In this document: positions 17,876 through 26,888 of the stretch, piece after piece
Numbering within the stretch: position 1 is the first letter of the stretch
How the letters are laid out: each line of letters begins with the position of its first letter
Source: Cohnella cholangitidis
Lineage (GTDB): Bacteria; Bacillota; Bacilli; Paenibacillales; Paenibacillaceae
NCBI RefSeq assembly: GCF_014107495.1
Contig: NZ_CP041969.1
Span: 930,001 to 994,000, forward strand
Reading direction: 5' to 3'
Length of the DNA: 64,000 nucleotides
The notes under the pieces: generated by a model
The model's input: the letters and a program-made list of their open reading frames with translations, nothing else
The model's database searches: none
What the model was told of the DNA's origin: nothing
Position numbers and translations under genes: made by a program

Positions 17876-18819
17876 CAATTCGTCCTCCCGTTCGCCAAGC
17901 CGATCACCGTATCCGCCATAGCGGCCAAATATTGAGGGTCATCGTTCAGCATGCGAATTCTCTCTAACCGAATATTGCGTTCTTCCGCGAATTTCCGGGC
18001 TTCGATGTCGATATCGTACAGCACTTCCAGATGGTCCGAAACGAACCCGACGGGCGTCACGAGAACCGACTTCACTCCTTCGGAGCTCAGTCGCTCCAAC
18101 GTCTCGAGAATATCCGGCCCGAGCCACGGCTGTCCGGTCTGTCCGGCGCTCTGCCAAGTAAATTGCCACTTCTCCACGCCTGCCGCTTGCGCGACCGCGG
18201 CCGAAGTCGCCAGCAGTTGATCCGCGTAGGGATCGTTCATTTCCAGGATTTTCGCCGGGAGGCTGTGCGCGCTGAACAAAACCAGCGCGTCCTCGCGCAA
18301 GTCTCCTAACCGTTCTAACCCGTCCTTGACCCGCTTGCTCAAAGCCTCGATGAGCTCCGGATGCAAATGATACTCCTGAACCGCTTTAAAAGCGATTCCG
18401 CGTTTCTCCGCTTCCTCTTGCGCCCGTTTCATGTATCCGCCGACGCTCATAACGGAATATTGAGGCGTAAGCACGATACCTATTGCCTCTGTAATCCCGT
18501 CCGCCGCCATCGCCGCTACGCCGTCCTCGATAAAAGGAGCCGCATGCTTCAAGCCTTGGTAACAAACGTAGGCTCCTTGGCCGGCCAAGCCGTCCAACGT
18601 GCGTTGCAGGGCCGCCACTTGCCCGTTCGTGTTCTCGCGCAACGGAAACACGCCGCCTACGATCGCCTGATAGCGACTCGTAAGATCTTCAAGCTGTTCC
18701 GCGGAAGGAGGATGGCCTCTGCGAATATGCGTGTAATAAGCTTCGATACCTTCCAGGCTCTCCGGCGTTCCGTAGGACATCACAAGAACCCCGATTGCCT
18801 TTTTGACCGTCTCGCTCAT
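17875..18819 (-). CDS. hemH: Coproporphyrin III ferrochelatase
   Basis: The 314-residue protein has the ferrochelatase elements IGVLVMSYGTPESLE at the start, LFSAHSLPAKILEMNDPY (metal-site His), and VLVTPVGFVSDHLEVLYDIDIEA. It inserts Fe(II) into coproporphyrin III in the Gram-positive heme route. It is coupled by overlapping start/stop codons to both hemE upstream (ATGA at 18816-18819) and hemY downstream. Confidence 0.95.
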   Translation of the reverse strand: MSETVKKAIGVLVMSYGTPESLEGIEAYYTHIRRGHPPSAEQLEDLTSRYQAIVGGVFPLRENTNGQVAALQRTLDGLAGQGAYVCYQGLKHAAPFIEDGVAAMAADGITEAIGIVLTPQYSVMSVGGYMKRAQEEAEKRGIAFKAVQEYHLHPELIEALSKRVKDGLERLGDLREDALVLFSAHSLPAKILEMNDPYADQLLATSAAVAQAAGVEKWQFTWQSAGQTGQPWLGPDILETLERLSSEGVKSVLVTPVGFVSDHLEVLYDIDIEARKFAEERNIRLERIRMLNDDPQYLAAMADTVIGLANGRTN

Positions 18820-19868
18820 GAGCTCACTCCTGCCGCAAGCTGCCGCTCGCTATATAGATGAATGAAATCCGTTAAATCCCGCAGTTTATCCAATGAAGCT
18901 TCGGGGAACAATCCATGTCCAAGGTTAAAAATAAAGCCAGGCTCCTTCATGCCTTCGTCAAGCAATCTGCGGGCATGCTCGTGAATGACTTCGGACGGAG
19001 CGGTCAGCACGTACGGATCGAGATTTCCTTGAATCGCGAATTTGTTGCCGATGCGTCTTCTTCCCTCGGATAGAGGAACCCGCCAATCCAAACCGATGAC
19101 GTTTGCCTTTAAGCCGGCAAGGTGCGGAAGCAACTCTCCCGAGCTGACGCCGGGGAAGTAAATTTTCGGAACGTCGAGATCGGACAGACTCGCGAAAATG
19201 CCTTCCACGTGCGGAAGCACGAACTCCTTGAAGTCGTGAGGAGCAAGAGAGCCTACCCAGCTATCGAATAACTGTATCGCTTTCGCTCCCGACGAAATAT
19301 GCGCGCGCAAATAAATCGCCGCCATGTCCGCCAGCTTGCCCATCAATCGGTGCCAGACTTTCGGCTCGCTGTACATAAGCGCCTTCGTCCGGATATAAGA
19401 TTTGCTTGGACGCCCCTCGATGATATAGCTGGCTAGCGTAAACGGCGCGCCGGCAAACGAGATAAGCGGAACTTTCAGCTCGCGGTCCAAAATCTTAATC
19501 GTTTCCAGCACATGAGATAGATCGCGCTCCACGTCGATCGGGGTCAGACGGTCAATGTCGCTCTCGCTGCGCACGGGATTATGAATGACCGGCCCGACGT
19601 CCTTGACGATGTCGAAGTCGATTCCGATGGAAGCTACCGGATTCATAATGTCGGAATACAGGATTGCCGCGTCGACTCCGAGCTTCCGAATAGGCATTAA
19701 AGTCACTTCCGCCGCCAGCTCCGGCTGCTTGCAAATTTCCAGCAAGGAGTATTTTTCTTTTATTTTACGATAATCGGGATCGTATCGTCCGGCTTGGCGC
19801 ATGTACCATACCGGCACGCGTTCAACCGCTTCGCCGCGGCAAGCTCGTAAAAATAGATCGTTCGTCAT
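18816..19868 (-). CDS. hemE: Uroporphyrinogen decarboxylase
   Basis: The 350-residue enzyme begins with the conserved RVPVWYMRQAGRYDPDYR and contains ILYSDIMNPVASIGIDFDI, FAGAPFTLASYIIEGRPSK, LFDSWVGSLAP and FNLGHGLFPEA. It converts uroporphyrinogen III to coproporphyrinogen III and is the first gene of hemE-hemH-hemY. Confidence 0.97.
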   Translation of the reverse strand: MTNDLFLRACRGEAVERVPVWYMRQAGRYDPDYRKIKEKYSLLEICKQPELAAEVTLMPIRKLGVDAAILYSDIMNPVASIGIDFDIVKDVGPVIHNPVRSESDIDRLTPIDVERDLSHVLETIKILDRELKVPLISFAGAPFTLASYIIEGRPSKSYIRTKALMYSEPKVWHRLMGKLADMAAIYLRAHISSGAKAIQLFDSWVGSLAPHDFKEFVLPHVEGIFASLSDLDVPKIYFPGVSSGELLPHLAGLKANVIGLDWRVPLSEGRRRIGNKFAIQGNLDPYVLTAPSEVIHEHARRLLDEGMKEPGFIFNLGHGLFPEASLDKLRDLTDFIHLYSERQLAAGVSS

Positions 19869-19913
19869 TTAGGTTTGCCTCTTTTATGTAACAGATTGGC
19901 TTTCAATGCTTTC

Positions 19914-19942
19914 ATTATGCCCCTTTTGCACCGCCCGAACAA
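19914..19942 (-). promoter_or_regulatory. Promoter of the hemEHY operon
   Basis: On the minus strand TTGTTC (19942-19937) and CATAAT (19919-19914) are spaced 17 bases, about 46 bases before the hemE ATG. Confidence 0.5.
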
Positions 19943-20054
19943 CCTCGCAGGCCTCGTCGAGTATGACAATAGTTTGACAATGCTGTTATTAGGCACCCGA
20001 TTAGCCTATGATATACTAGCCATACATAAGCAAGTTAGAGGAAAGGAGCAGCCG

Positions 20055-21257
20055 ATGCAACGTTGGAAAATTAATCTGATCGTACTTATGTGCGGAAACT
20101 TTCTCGTTATGGCGGGGATGACGATGATCATGCCCTTCCTTTCGTTATATTTGCAGCAAGATCTTGGATTAACCGACAAGCATGAGATCGGGGTATGGGC
20201 GGGCGTTATTTTCGCGGCCAACTTTATTACCTCTTTTATATTTCAACCCTTGTGGGGCAAGCTGTCGGACAAATACGGACGTAAAATGATGCTTCTGCGT
20301 TCGGGATTCGGAATGTCGATCGTCATGGTTCTGATGGGATTTGCGACCGCCCCCTGGCATTTGCTGGCGCTAAGAATGCTGAACGGAGTAATCTCCGGTT
20401 TTACGCCGGCCGCGGTGTCCCTCGTATCGGCCACGACGCCCAAAGATCGAATGGGTTTCGCGATGGGCACTTTGCAATCGGGAGGAACCGCAGGAACGAT
20501 TCTCGGTCCGTTCATCGGGGGATTGTTGGCAGACAATTTCGGTTTTCGCCCTATCTTCTATATTACGGGTACCCTGTTGTTTCTTGCCTCCGCCATCTCT
20601 TGGCTGCTCGTTCAGGAAAACTTCGATCGGACCGCGGCGGCGCTCAAAAAGCAAATGAGCGTAATCAAAGGATTTCGCGATCTCATGGTCATCCGGCAAC
20701 TGCCGGTATTGCTAACGGTAACTTTCCTGATCCAATTCGCGATGCTTAGCCCGATGCCGCTTATCCCGCTTTACGTGCAGGATCTGCACGGCACGACCGA
20801 GAACCTTGCCTTCTACGCCGGGTTCGTAGGGTCGGTAACCGGAATTTCCAATATGATCTGCGCTCCGCTGCTCGGACGGTTAAGCGACAGGATCGGAGCT
20901 TCGCGAATTCTGCTAATTTCGCTGGCGGGAGCTGCGGTCATGCTTATTCCTCAAGCTTTCGTGGGCTCCGTAGGGCAGCTTCTCGTATGCCGGTTTCTGC
21001 TCGGCTGCTTTATGGGCGGACTCATTCCGACCGTGAACTCCCTAGTGCGACGCTATACGCCCGACGGCATGGAAAGCCGCGCGTTCGGCTTCAATAGCAG
21101 CGCTCTCAGCCTCGGCAATATGATGGGGCCGGTCATGGGCGGAGCATTATCGGGATTCATCGGAATCGAAGGATTGTTTATCCTGTCCGGCGCTTTGCTG
21201 TTTATGACTTGCATATGGGCTACGCGCGCTTTGCGAATCAGGCAAAAGTCCGCATAA
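20055..21257 (+). CDS. Major facilitator superfamily efflux transporter
   Basis: The 400-residue protein has about 12 hydrophobic segments. The MFS loop 2-3 motif appears as GKLSDKYGRKMMLLRSG, with a second-half repeat GRLSDRIGASRILLIS and the antiporter motif C region GGTAGTILGPFIGGLL. It groups with multidrug/tetracycline-type H+ antiporters such as MdtG or YitG relatives. The frame is open to 19875, but GAAAGGAGCAGCCG precedes the ATG at 20055, which gives a normal MFS N-terminus. Substrate unknown. Confidence 0.88.
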   Translation: MQRWKINLIVLMCGNFLVMAGMTMIMPFLSLYLQQDLGLTDKHEIGVWAGVIFAANFITSFIFQPLWGKLSDKYGRKMMLLRSGFGMSIVMVLMGFATAPWHLLALRMLNGVISGFTPAAVSLVSATTPKDRMGFAMGTLQSGGTAGTILGPFIGGLLADNFGFRPIFYITGTLLFLASAISWLLVQENFDRTAAALKKQMSVIKGFRDLMVIRQLPVLLTVTFLIQFAMLSPMPLIPLYVQDLHGTTENLAFYAGFVGSVTGISNMICAPLLGRLSDRIGASRILLISLAGAAVMLIPQAFVGSVGQLLVCRFLLGCFMGGLIPTVNSLVRRYTPDGMESRAFGFNSSALSLGNMMGPVMGGALSGFIGIEGLFILSGALLFMTCIWATRALRIRQKSA

Positions 21258-21259
21258 CG

Positions 21260-21310
21260 AAGGGAGCGGCCAATAACCGGATTTACTTCCGGTTGATGGC
21301 CGCTCCCTTT
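21260..21310. terminator. Bidirectional terminator between the MFS gene and tyrS
   Basis: AAGGGAGCGGCCA...CCGG pairs with CCGG...TGGCCGCTCCCTTT, a long stem between convergent genes. Confidence 0.8.
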
Positions 21311-21318
21311 GCCTTTGC

Positions 21319-22608
21319 CTATTCGAATCTAACTAGGTAGTAATTTTTTTTGCCACGGCGCAATACCGTGTACTTGCCGTGCAACCGTTGCTCCTTCGTC
21401 ACGAAGAATTCGACGTTTTGCTGACGCTGTCCGTTCACGTACACCGCGCCACTCTCGATATCTTGTCTTCCTTGGCGTTTCGAAGGGGCTGCTTTTGCCT
21501 CGATCAACAGATCCAGCAGCGCAATCTCCTCTTGACCCGAGATGACCGTAGTCGGCATGTCTTGCAGCGCTTCGACGAGCTCCGCTTCGCTAAGCTGCGT
21601 CACGTCTCCCGAGAACAACGCCTGAGTAATTTTCTCCGCGCTCGCGACGGCTTCTTCGCCATGCACTAGGCCGGTCACTTGACGCGCCAGCTCGCGCTGC
21701 GCTTCGCGTTTCTCCGGACGTTCGGCAAGCTCGGCTTCGAGCTCCGCGATTCTCGTTTTGTCCAAGAACGTGAAATACTTCAGGAACTTAATGACGTCGT
21801 TATCGTCCGTGTTGATCCAGAACTGGTAGAAGGCATATACCGACGTTTTGTTGCGATCCAGCCAGACCGCGCCCGATTCGGACTTGCCGAACTTCTTCCC
21901 GTCGCTCTTCGTGACCAGAGGTACCGTCATCCCGTAGGCGTCGCCTCCGCCCATTTTTCCGATCAAATCAAGTCCCGCGGTAATGTTGCCCCATTGATCG
22001 CTTCCGCCTACTTGCAGCGTACAGCCGTGATCCGTCAGCAGCTTGTAGAAGTCGTAGGATTGCAGGATCATGTAGCTGAATTCGGTAAAAGAAATGCCGT
22101 TCGCCAATCGGGAATCGACCGAATCTTTGGCCAGCATGTAATTGACGGTAAAGTTTTTGCCGATGTCTCTCAAGAAAGTGATGACGTCCAGCGAGCCTAA
22201 CCAATCATAGTTGCTGACAAGCTTCGCGGAGTTGACTTCGGGATTGAAGTCGAGAAACCGGGAAAGCTGATCCTTCAGTCTGTTCGTCCATCCCGCGACC
22301 GTATCCGCCGTGTTGAGTGAACGCTCCGTGGAACGGCCGCTCGGGTCTCCGATCATGCCCGTACCGCCGCCGACTAGCGCGATCGGGTTATGTCCGGCTC
22401 TCTGGAAATGGCGAAGAATCAGAATCGGAAGCAAATGTCCGATGTGCAAGCTGTCCGCCGTCGGGTCGAAACCGCAATACAACACGACGCGCTCCTTGTT
22501 CAGCTTTTCTTGCAGGCCTTCGCGGTTGGTCATTTGGTGAATCAAGCCTCTGTATTCCAGTTCATCCAACAAACCCGTGTCGAGATTAGGCGTAATCGAA
22601 TTGGTCAT
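21319..22608 (-). CDS. tyrS: Tyrosyl-tRNA synthetase
   Basis: The 429-residue class I enzyme has YCGFDPTADSLHIGHLLPIL (HIGH motif), the tyrosine pocket QVGGSDQWGNI, the KMSKS-equivalent KFGKSESG and a C-terminal S4 RNA-binding domain with APSKRQGRQDIESGAVYVNG. It charges tRNA-Tyr. Expression is controlled by the T-box leader immediately upstream on the same strand. Confidence 0.98.
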   Translation of the reverse strand: MTNSITPNLDTGLLDELEYRGLIHQMTNREGLQEKLNKERVVLYCGFDPTADSLHIGHLLPILILRHFQRAGHNPIALVGGGTGMIGDPSGRSTERSLNTADTVAGWTNRLKDQLSRFLDFNPEVNSAKLVSNYDWLGSLDVITFLRDIGKNFTVNYMLAKDSVDSRLANGISFTEFSYMILQSYDFYKLLTDHGCTLQVGGSDQWGNITAGLDLIGKMGGGDAYGMTVPLVTKSDGKKFGKSESGAVWLDRNKTSVYAFYQFWINTDDNDVIKFLKYFTFLDKTRIAELEAELAERPEKREAQRELARQVTGLVHGEEAVASAEKITQALFSGDVTQLSEAELVEALQDMPTTVISGQEEIALLDLLIEAKAAPSKRQGRQDIESGAVYVNGQRQQNVEFFVTKEQRLHGKYTVLRRGKKNYYLVRFE

Positions 22609-22637
22609 TGTTCAATCGCTCTCCTTGTTCTGAAATT

Positions 22638-22903
22638 AAAAAAGACCCGTCCTGTCTGTAGACAGGGACGAGTCATCGCGGTACCACCCTAATTGAAAAC
22701 GCGCGCTTGCGCATTCTCCACTCCGATCGGATAACGGCCGACTTCCGTCTTGTCCTTCCGCACCGGTACGGTTTCGGATCAAGATGCTCCGGGACGTAAT
22801 TCGCGCTTGCTCGCGTACCGGCTCACATCGGCCGCCGGCTCTCTGGAACGCGTAATGCGAACGCTACTGATTCCCTTCAATGCGATTGCTTATAGTATTC
22901 GTT
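22638..22903 (-). promoter_or_regulatory. T-box riboswitch leader of tyrS
   Basis: Read on the minus strand, the leader contains AGTAG, an AGAGAGCCGG...GTGAGCCGG stem I distal loop, the antiterminator T-box AATTAGGGTGGTACCGCG (22694-22677) and the competing terminator GACTCGTCCCTGTC...GACAGGACGGGTC with six T (22674-22638). A TAC at 22798-22796 in stem I is a candidate tyrosine specifier codon. Uncharged tRNA-Tyr binding should favour the antiterminator and allow tyrS transcription. Confidence 0.9.
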
Positions 22904-22909
22904 TGAACC

Positions 22910-22938
22910 ACTTTAAACGATGCGGCCCGAGATGTCAA
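22910..22938 (-). promoter_or_regulatory. Promoter of tyrS
   Basis: On the minus strand TTGACA (22938-22933) and TAAAGT (22915-22910), 17-base spacing, just before the T-box leader. Confidence 0.6.
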
Positions 22939-22979
22939 TCGGACTTTGCGCAAATTGACGGATGCCCGTTTTTTGCCTC

Positions 22980-23008
22980 TTGTTCGGGCTTAGCGGATAC
23001 GATATACT
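22980..23008 (+). promoter_or_regulatory. Promoter of serS
   Basis: TTGTTC at 22980-22985 and TATACT at 23003-23008, 17-base spacing, at the start of the serS leader and head-to-head with the tyrS promoter. Confidence 0.6.
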
Positions 23009-23014
23009 ACAACA

Positions 23015-23236
23015 AACTTCATGATCGTAATCATGCCTGTGAAGAGCATCCAACTCGGAGGCGTTCCCGTCAAGGAAATCGCGATCGCGGTCCAACCGTC
23101 GATTTCCCTAAGTCAACCGTAGCCGCGCGTTACAGCGGAACTAAAGCGGATCGGACAGTTCGGCTGTTCGGTCAATTTGGGTGGCACCGCGAGAATTAAA
23201 CGCTCCTCGTCCCATAGAGACGAGAGCGTTTTTTTG
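23015..23236 (+). promoter_or_regulatory. T-box riboswitch leader of serS
   Basis: The 3' half is clear: T-box GGGTGGCACCGCG at 23179-23191, then a terminator CGCTCCTCGTC/GACGAGAGCG with seven T at 23201-23236, 29 bases before serS. The 5' half does not show the textbook AGAGAG/GNTGNGA stem I loop, and I could not assign a serine specifier codon. It may be a divergent stem I. Confidence 0.8.
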
Positions 23237-23264
23237 CATTTTATCCTAAAAGGAGCGCGGTAAC

Positions 23265-24554
23265 ATGTTGGACATCAAATGGATCAGGCAACACCCGGAC
23301 ACGGTTCAGGAGGCGGCTGACGCGAAAGGAATCGACGTATCGATTCGGGAACTGCTGGAATGGGACGGCAAGAGACGTTCGTTGATCTCCGAGACGGAAG
23401 GACTAAGGGAATCGAGGAACAAGCTGTCGCAACGGATTGCGCAATTGTCCCGCGAAGCGAATGCGCGCGAAGCGGAAAATAAGAAGTCGGAGGCCAAGCT
23501 GATTAACGAAAGCTTGCGTTCGGCGGAGACGGCGTTAGCCGATGCGGAACGGCACTACAACGAATTAATGATGCTCGTGCCGAATGTCGTCTCGCCGGAC
23601 ACTCCCGCCGGACGATCGGACGCGGACAACGTGGAGCTCCGTCTGGTCGGCGAGCCGAGGATAACGGAGTCGTGGATGAAGGATCACGTCGCGCTCGGAG
23701 AGCTTCACCGGATGATCGACGTTCCCCGGGGAGTCAAAGCCGCGGGCACGCGCAATTATTATTTGACGGCCGACGGCGCCCTCCTGCACCGGGCCGTCCA
23801 ACAGCTCGCGATCGATCTGGTCCTCGCCCAAGGCTTCACTTTGCTGGAAGTTCCTTTAATGGTGCGTCCCGACGCCTTGTACAACACCGGATTTTTCCCG
23901 CTGGGCGAAGATCAAGTATACCGGATCGAGGAAGAAAACAAACATCTGATCGGGACCTCGGAGGTTCCGTTAGTCACGTATCATGCCAACGAAATCGTCG
24001 ATGCGTCCGAACCGATCAAATTGGCTGCCGCCTCCGTTTGTTTTCGGAGCGAAGTCGGCTCGACGGGAAAAGACGTCCAAGGGCTGTATCGCGTCCACCA
24101 ATTCGCCAAAGTGGAACAAGTCGTCTTGTGCGAAGCCGATCCCGCATTATCTGACAGCCTGCTAAACGAAATTACCGCTAACGCGGAAAAGCTTCTGCGA
24201 CTGTTGGAGCTTCCCTATCGGGTAGTGGCCGTATGTACCGGCGACATGTCGCAAAAAACGTACAAACAGTACGATATCGAAACTTGGATGCCCTGTCGCG
24301 GATCGTACGGCGAAACCCATTCTTCATCGAACTTGCACGACTTCCAAGCGCGACGCTCCAACATTCGCTATCGCGACGCGGACGGTAACCTGCGTTACTG
24401 CCATACGCTCAACAATACGGCCGTGGCCAGTCCGCGCATCCTGATCCCTCTTCTCGAGAATCATCAAGCCGAAGACGGATCGATTCATCTTCCGGCAGCT
24501 TTACGCCCTTATATGGGCGGTCGGGATCGCCTGTATCCGATTCGACTCGATTAA
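23265..24554 (+). CDS. serS: Seryl-tRNA synthetase
   Basis: The 429-residue class II enzyme starts MLDIKWIRQHPDTVQEA and has the N-terminal tRNA-binding coiled coil at about residues 28-100. Motif 2 is FRSEVGSTGKDVQGLYRVHQ (serine/ATP site) and motif 3 is NNTAVASPRILIPLLENHQ. It charges tRNA-Ser and also supplies Ser-tRNA for selenocysteine where present. AAAGGAGCGCGGTAAC precedes the ATG. A T-box leader controls it. Confidence 0.98.
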   Translation: MLDIKWIRQHPDTVQEAADAKGIDVSIRELLEWDGKRRSLISETEGLRESRNKLSQRIAQLSREANAREAENKKSEAKLINESLRSAETALADAERHYNELMMLVPNVVSPDTPAGRSDADNVELRLVGEPRITESWMKDHVALGELHRMIDVPRGVKAAGTRNYYLTADGALLHRAVQQLAIDLVLAQGFTLLEVPLMVRPDALYNTGFFPLGEDQVYRIEEENKHLIGTSEVPLVTYHANEIVDASEPIKLAAASVCFRSEVGSTGKDVQGLYRVHQFAKVEQVVLCEADPALSDSLLNEITANAEKLLRLLELPYRVVAVCTGDMSQKTYKQYDIETWMPCRGSYGETHSSSNLHDFQARRSNIRYRDADGNLRYCHTLNNTAVASPRILIPLLENHQAEDGSIHLPAALRPYMGGRDRLYPIRLD

Positions 24555-24602
24555 CCTTGGGTTCGGCTCGGTCCGGGAGTGCTATTGTGAGGGTTAGGGC
24601 GA

Positions 24603-24846
24603 GCCTATTTGAAAATAGCGGCACCGCGTGCCGTTATTGGACGCTCCGGCGGCGGTTTCGGCGAAATAGCGGCACCGCGTGCCGTTATTGGACGCTCCGG
24701 TGACGGTTCCGTCAGAATAGCGGCACCCCGTGCCGTTATTGGACGCTCCGGCGACGGTTCTGGAGGAATAACGGCACCCCGGGCCGTTATTGGACGCTTC
24801 GGCAACGGTTTCGGCTCAATAGCGGCACCCCGTGCCGCTATTGAGC
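24603..24846. repeat. Five-copy 51-bp tandem repeat with internal palindromes
   Basis: Each unit starts AATAGCGGCACCGCGTGCCG and continues TTATTGGACGCTCCGGC before a variable tail. The first 25 bases are an inverted repeat (AATAGCGGCAC/GTGCCGTTATT), so each unit can form a hairpin or cruciform. Copies start near 24615, 24666, 24717, 24768 and 24819, the last being truncated. Substitutions such as CGCG to CCCG keep most pairing. It fills the gap between the convergent serS and oppF-like genes. The open frames that cross it on both strands encode only 17-residue repeats and are not considered genes. Confidence 0.9.
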
Positions 24847-24856
24847 ACACGCCAAA

Positions 24857-24884
24857 AAGCCCCAAGTCAACAGACTTGGGGCTT
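24857..24884. terminator. Terminator after the oligopeptide transporter operon
   Basis: AAGCCCCAAGTC and GACTTGGGGCTT form a perfect 12-bp stem with a 4-base loop. The minus strand continues with TTTTGG. It lies 11 bases after the oppF-like stop and may serve both strands. Confidence 0.85.
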
Positions 24885-24894
24885 GCTATATAGA

Positions 24895-25851
24895 TTAGAG
24901 CAAATGGCAAGCCGCGAAGTGGCCCGGCTCGACTTCCTTGAAAGGAGGCATCGTCGCCGCGCATTCCGGCATCGCATGCGGACAGCGCGTGCGGAACGGG
25001 CATCCGCTCGGCGGATTGAGAGGGCTCGGAATCTCGCCCTGAAGAATGATCCGCTTGCGCTGCTTCTGCAGGTCCGGATCCGGAATCGGTATCGCGGACA
25101 AAAGCGATTGCGTGTAAGGGTGCAGCGGCTTCGCGTTTAATTTATCGGACGTCGCCACCTCGACCAACTTGCCCAAGTACATAACGCCGATACGATCGGA
25201 GATGTGCTTGACCATAGCCAAGTCATGCGCGATGAACAAATACGTCAGTCCGCGTTCCTTCTGCAACTTCTTGAACAGATTAACGACCTGCGCTTGAACC
25301 GATACGTCGAGCGCGGAGATCGGCTCGTCCGCGATGATGAATTGCGGCTCGATCGCGAGCGCGCGGGCGATCCCGATCCGTTGGCGTTGGCCGCCGGAAA
25401 ACTCGTGCGGGAAACGTCCGGCGTGCTCTTCGCTCAAACCGACGTCCCTGAGCAACTGGTTGACGCGTTCCTTCTTCTCCTTGCCGGAATACAATCCGTG
25501 AATCTCGATTCCCTCGGCAATGATTTTACCGACGGTCATACGCGGGTTCAATGAAGCATAGGGATCCTGGAACACCATCTGCATATCGCGATGGAATTGG
25601 TTCCGGTCCGCTCCCTTCATCTTCTGAACGTCTTTGCCGTTAAACAAGATTTGCCCGCCGGTGGCTTCATAGAGGCGGATAATCGTTCGGCCCGTCGTCG
25701 ATTTGCCGCAGCCCGACTCTCCGACCAAACCGAACGTTTCTCCCCGGTTGATCGAGAAGTTCAAGCCGTCAACCGCCTTGAGGACGCGGTTGCCGCTCAG
25801 CTGAAAATGTTTCTGCAAATCTTTCACTTCTAGAATTTTATCTTCAGCCAT
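24895..25851 (-). CDS. oppF: Oligopeptide ABC transporter ATPase, OppF/DppF type
   Basis: The 318-residue ATPase has Walker [14 protein letters not shown], signature [16 protein letters not shown], Walker [13 protein letters not shown], switch IAHDLAM, and the OppF/DppF C-terminal tail [15 protein letters not shown], the conserved peptide-transporter cysteine region. With OppD it drives peptide uptake. It overlaps the oppD-like gene by 8 bases. Confidence 0.93.
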   Translation of the reverse strand: MAEDKILEVKDLQKHFQLSGNRVLKAVDGLNFSINRGETFGLVGESGCGKSTTGRTIIRLYEATGGQILFNGKDVQKMKGADRNQFHRDMQMVFQDPYASLNPRMTVGKIIAEGIEIHGLYSGKEKKERVNQLLRDVGLSEEHAGRFPHEFSGGQRQRIGIARALAIEPQFIIADEPISALDVSVQAQVVNLFKKLQKERGLTYLFIAHDLAMVKHISDRIGVMYLGKLVEVATSDKLNAKPLHPYTQSLLSAIPIPDPDLQKQRKRIILQGEIPSPLNPPSGCPFRTRCPHAMPECAATMPPFKEVEPGHFAACHLL

Positions 25852-26875
25852 GTGATCCCCTCCCTATTCCAACGGGCATCTCTACCTCGGGAGCGTCCGG
25901 ATGATTAAGCCAGCATGCCGCGCTGTGATCCGCCGACACTTCGAAGTGTTCCGGATCGATCTCTTTGCACACTTTCATCGCATAAGGGCAACGGGCCGCG
26001 AATGCGCAGCCGACGGGCGGCGAATACAAGTCGGGCGGCGTACCCGGAATCGAGGCAAGCTCGTTGTTCTTATCGCTGTCAAGCCGAGGAACAGAACGAA
26101 GCAACCCCCACGTATACGGATGTTTTGGATTGTAGAAAATATCGTTCAGCGTGCCTCTCTCCACTACTTTTCCCGCATACATAACGATAACCTTGTGGGC
26201 CATCTCCGCTACGACGCCCAAGTCGTGCGTAATCAAGATGATCGAAGTTTCGGTTTTCTCTTGGATGTCGCGCAGCAAATCGATGATTTGCGCTTGAATC
26301 GTCACGTCGAGAGCCGTCGTCGGCTCATCCGCGATCAACAGCTTCGGATTGCAAGCCAGAGACAAGGCGATCATGACGCGCTGGCGCATCCCGCCGGACA
26401 GCTCATGCGGGTACTGATGGATGCGCTCCTCCGCGTTAGACATTCCGACAAGCGTAAGCAACTCGGCGGAACGCCGCAGCGCATCTGCTTTCGTCACCTT
26501 CTGGTGCTTGCGGATTCCTTCGGAAATTTGCGCGCCGACGGTCATCGTCGGATTAAGGGAAGTCATCGGATCTTGGAAAATCATCCCCATCTCTTCCCCG
26601 CGAATCTGTTGCATTTGGGATTCCGTCATCTTGGCGATCTCATGCTTGCCGTCGAACAAGATGGACGATCCTTCTTTAATATAACTAGGCGGAGTGGGGA
26701 TCAATCTCATGATCGTCTGGGCCGTTACAGATTTCCCGCAGCCGGACTCGCCGACGATCGCCAATACTTCCCCTTTATTTACGGTGAAGGAGACGCCTCG
26801 TACCGCCTGAACTTCTCCGGCATACATTTTGAAGGATACGCGAAGATTGTTGACCTCAAGTATGGGTTTACCCAT
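25844..26875 (-). CDS. oppD: Oligopeptide ABC transporter ATPase, OppD/DppD type
   Basis: The 343-residue ATPase has Walker [14 protein letters not shown], signature [16 protein letters not shown], Walker [13 protein letters not shown], the switch [11 protein letters not shown] and the C-terminal [14 protein letters not shown] cysteine element. It forms the ATPase heterodimer with the downstream OppF-like protein. The gene is 14 bases after oppC. Confidence 0.93.
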   Translation of the reverse strand: MGKPILEVNNLRVSFKMYAGEVQAVRGVSFTVNKGEVLAIVGESGCGKSVTAQTIMRLIPTPPSYIKEGSSILFDGKHEIAKMTESQMQQIRGEEMGMIFQDPMTSLNPTMTVGAQISEGIRKHQKVTKADALRRSAELLTLVGMSNAEERIHQYPHELSGGMRQRVMIALSLACNPKLLIADEPTTALDVTIQAQIIDLLRDIQEKTETSIILITHDLGVVAEMAHKVIVMYAGKVVERGTLNDIFYNPKHPYTWGLLRSVPRLDSDKNNELASIPGTPPDLYSPPVGCAFAARCPYAMKVCKEIDPEHFEVSADHSAACWLNHPDAPEVEMPVGIGRGSHG

Positions 26876-26888
26876 TCGGCAGGCCTCC

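Noticed and set aside
19974..20017. TTGACA and TATACT before the MFS gene as a promoter
   Set aside because: The spacing is about 32 bases, too long for one promoter; no better -35 was found for the good -10-like element.
19875..20054. Upstream extension of the MFS transporter frame
   Set aside because: It contains no ribosome site and reads through the hemE promoter region; GAAAGGAG precedes the ATG at 20055.
23040..23120. Small open frame within the serS leader (GTG start, 27 codons)
   Set aside because: It lies inside the T-box leader, has no ribosome site and no recognisable product.
24605..25003. Open frames on both strands across the repeat array
   Set aside because: They encode only 17-residue repeats produced by the 51-base period and have no ribosome binding site or family resemblance.
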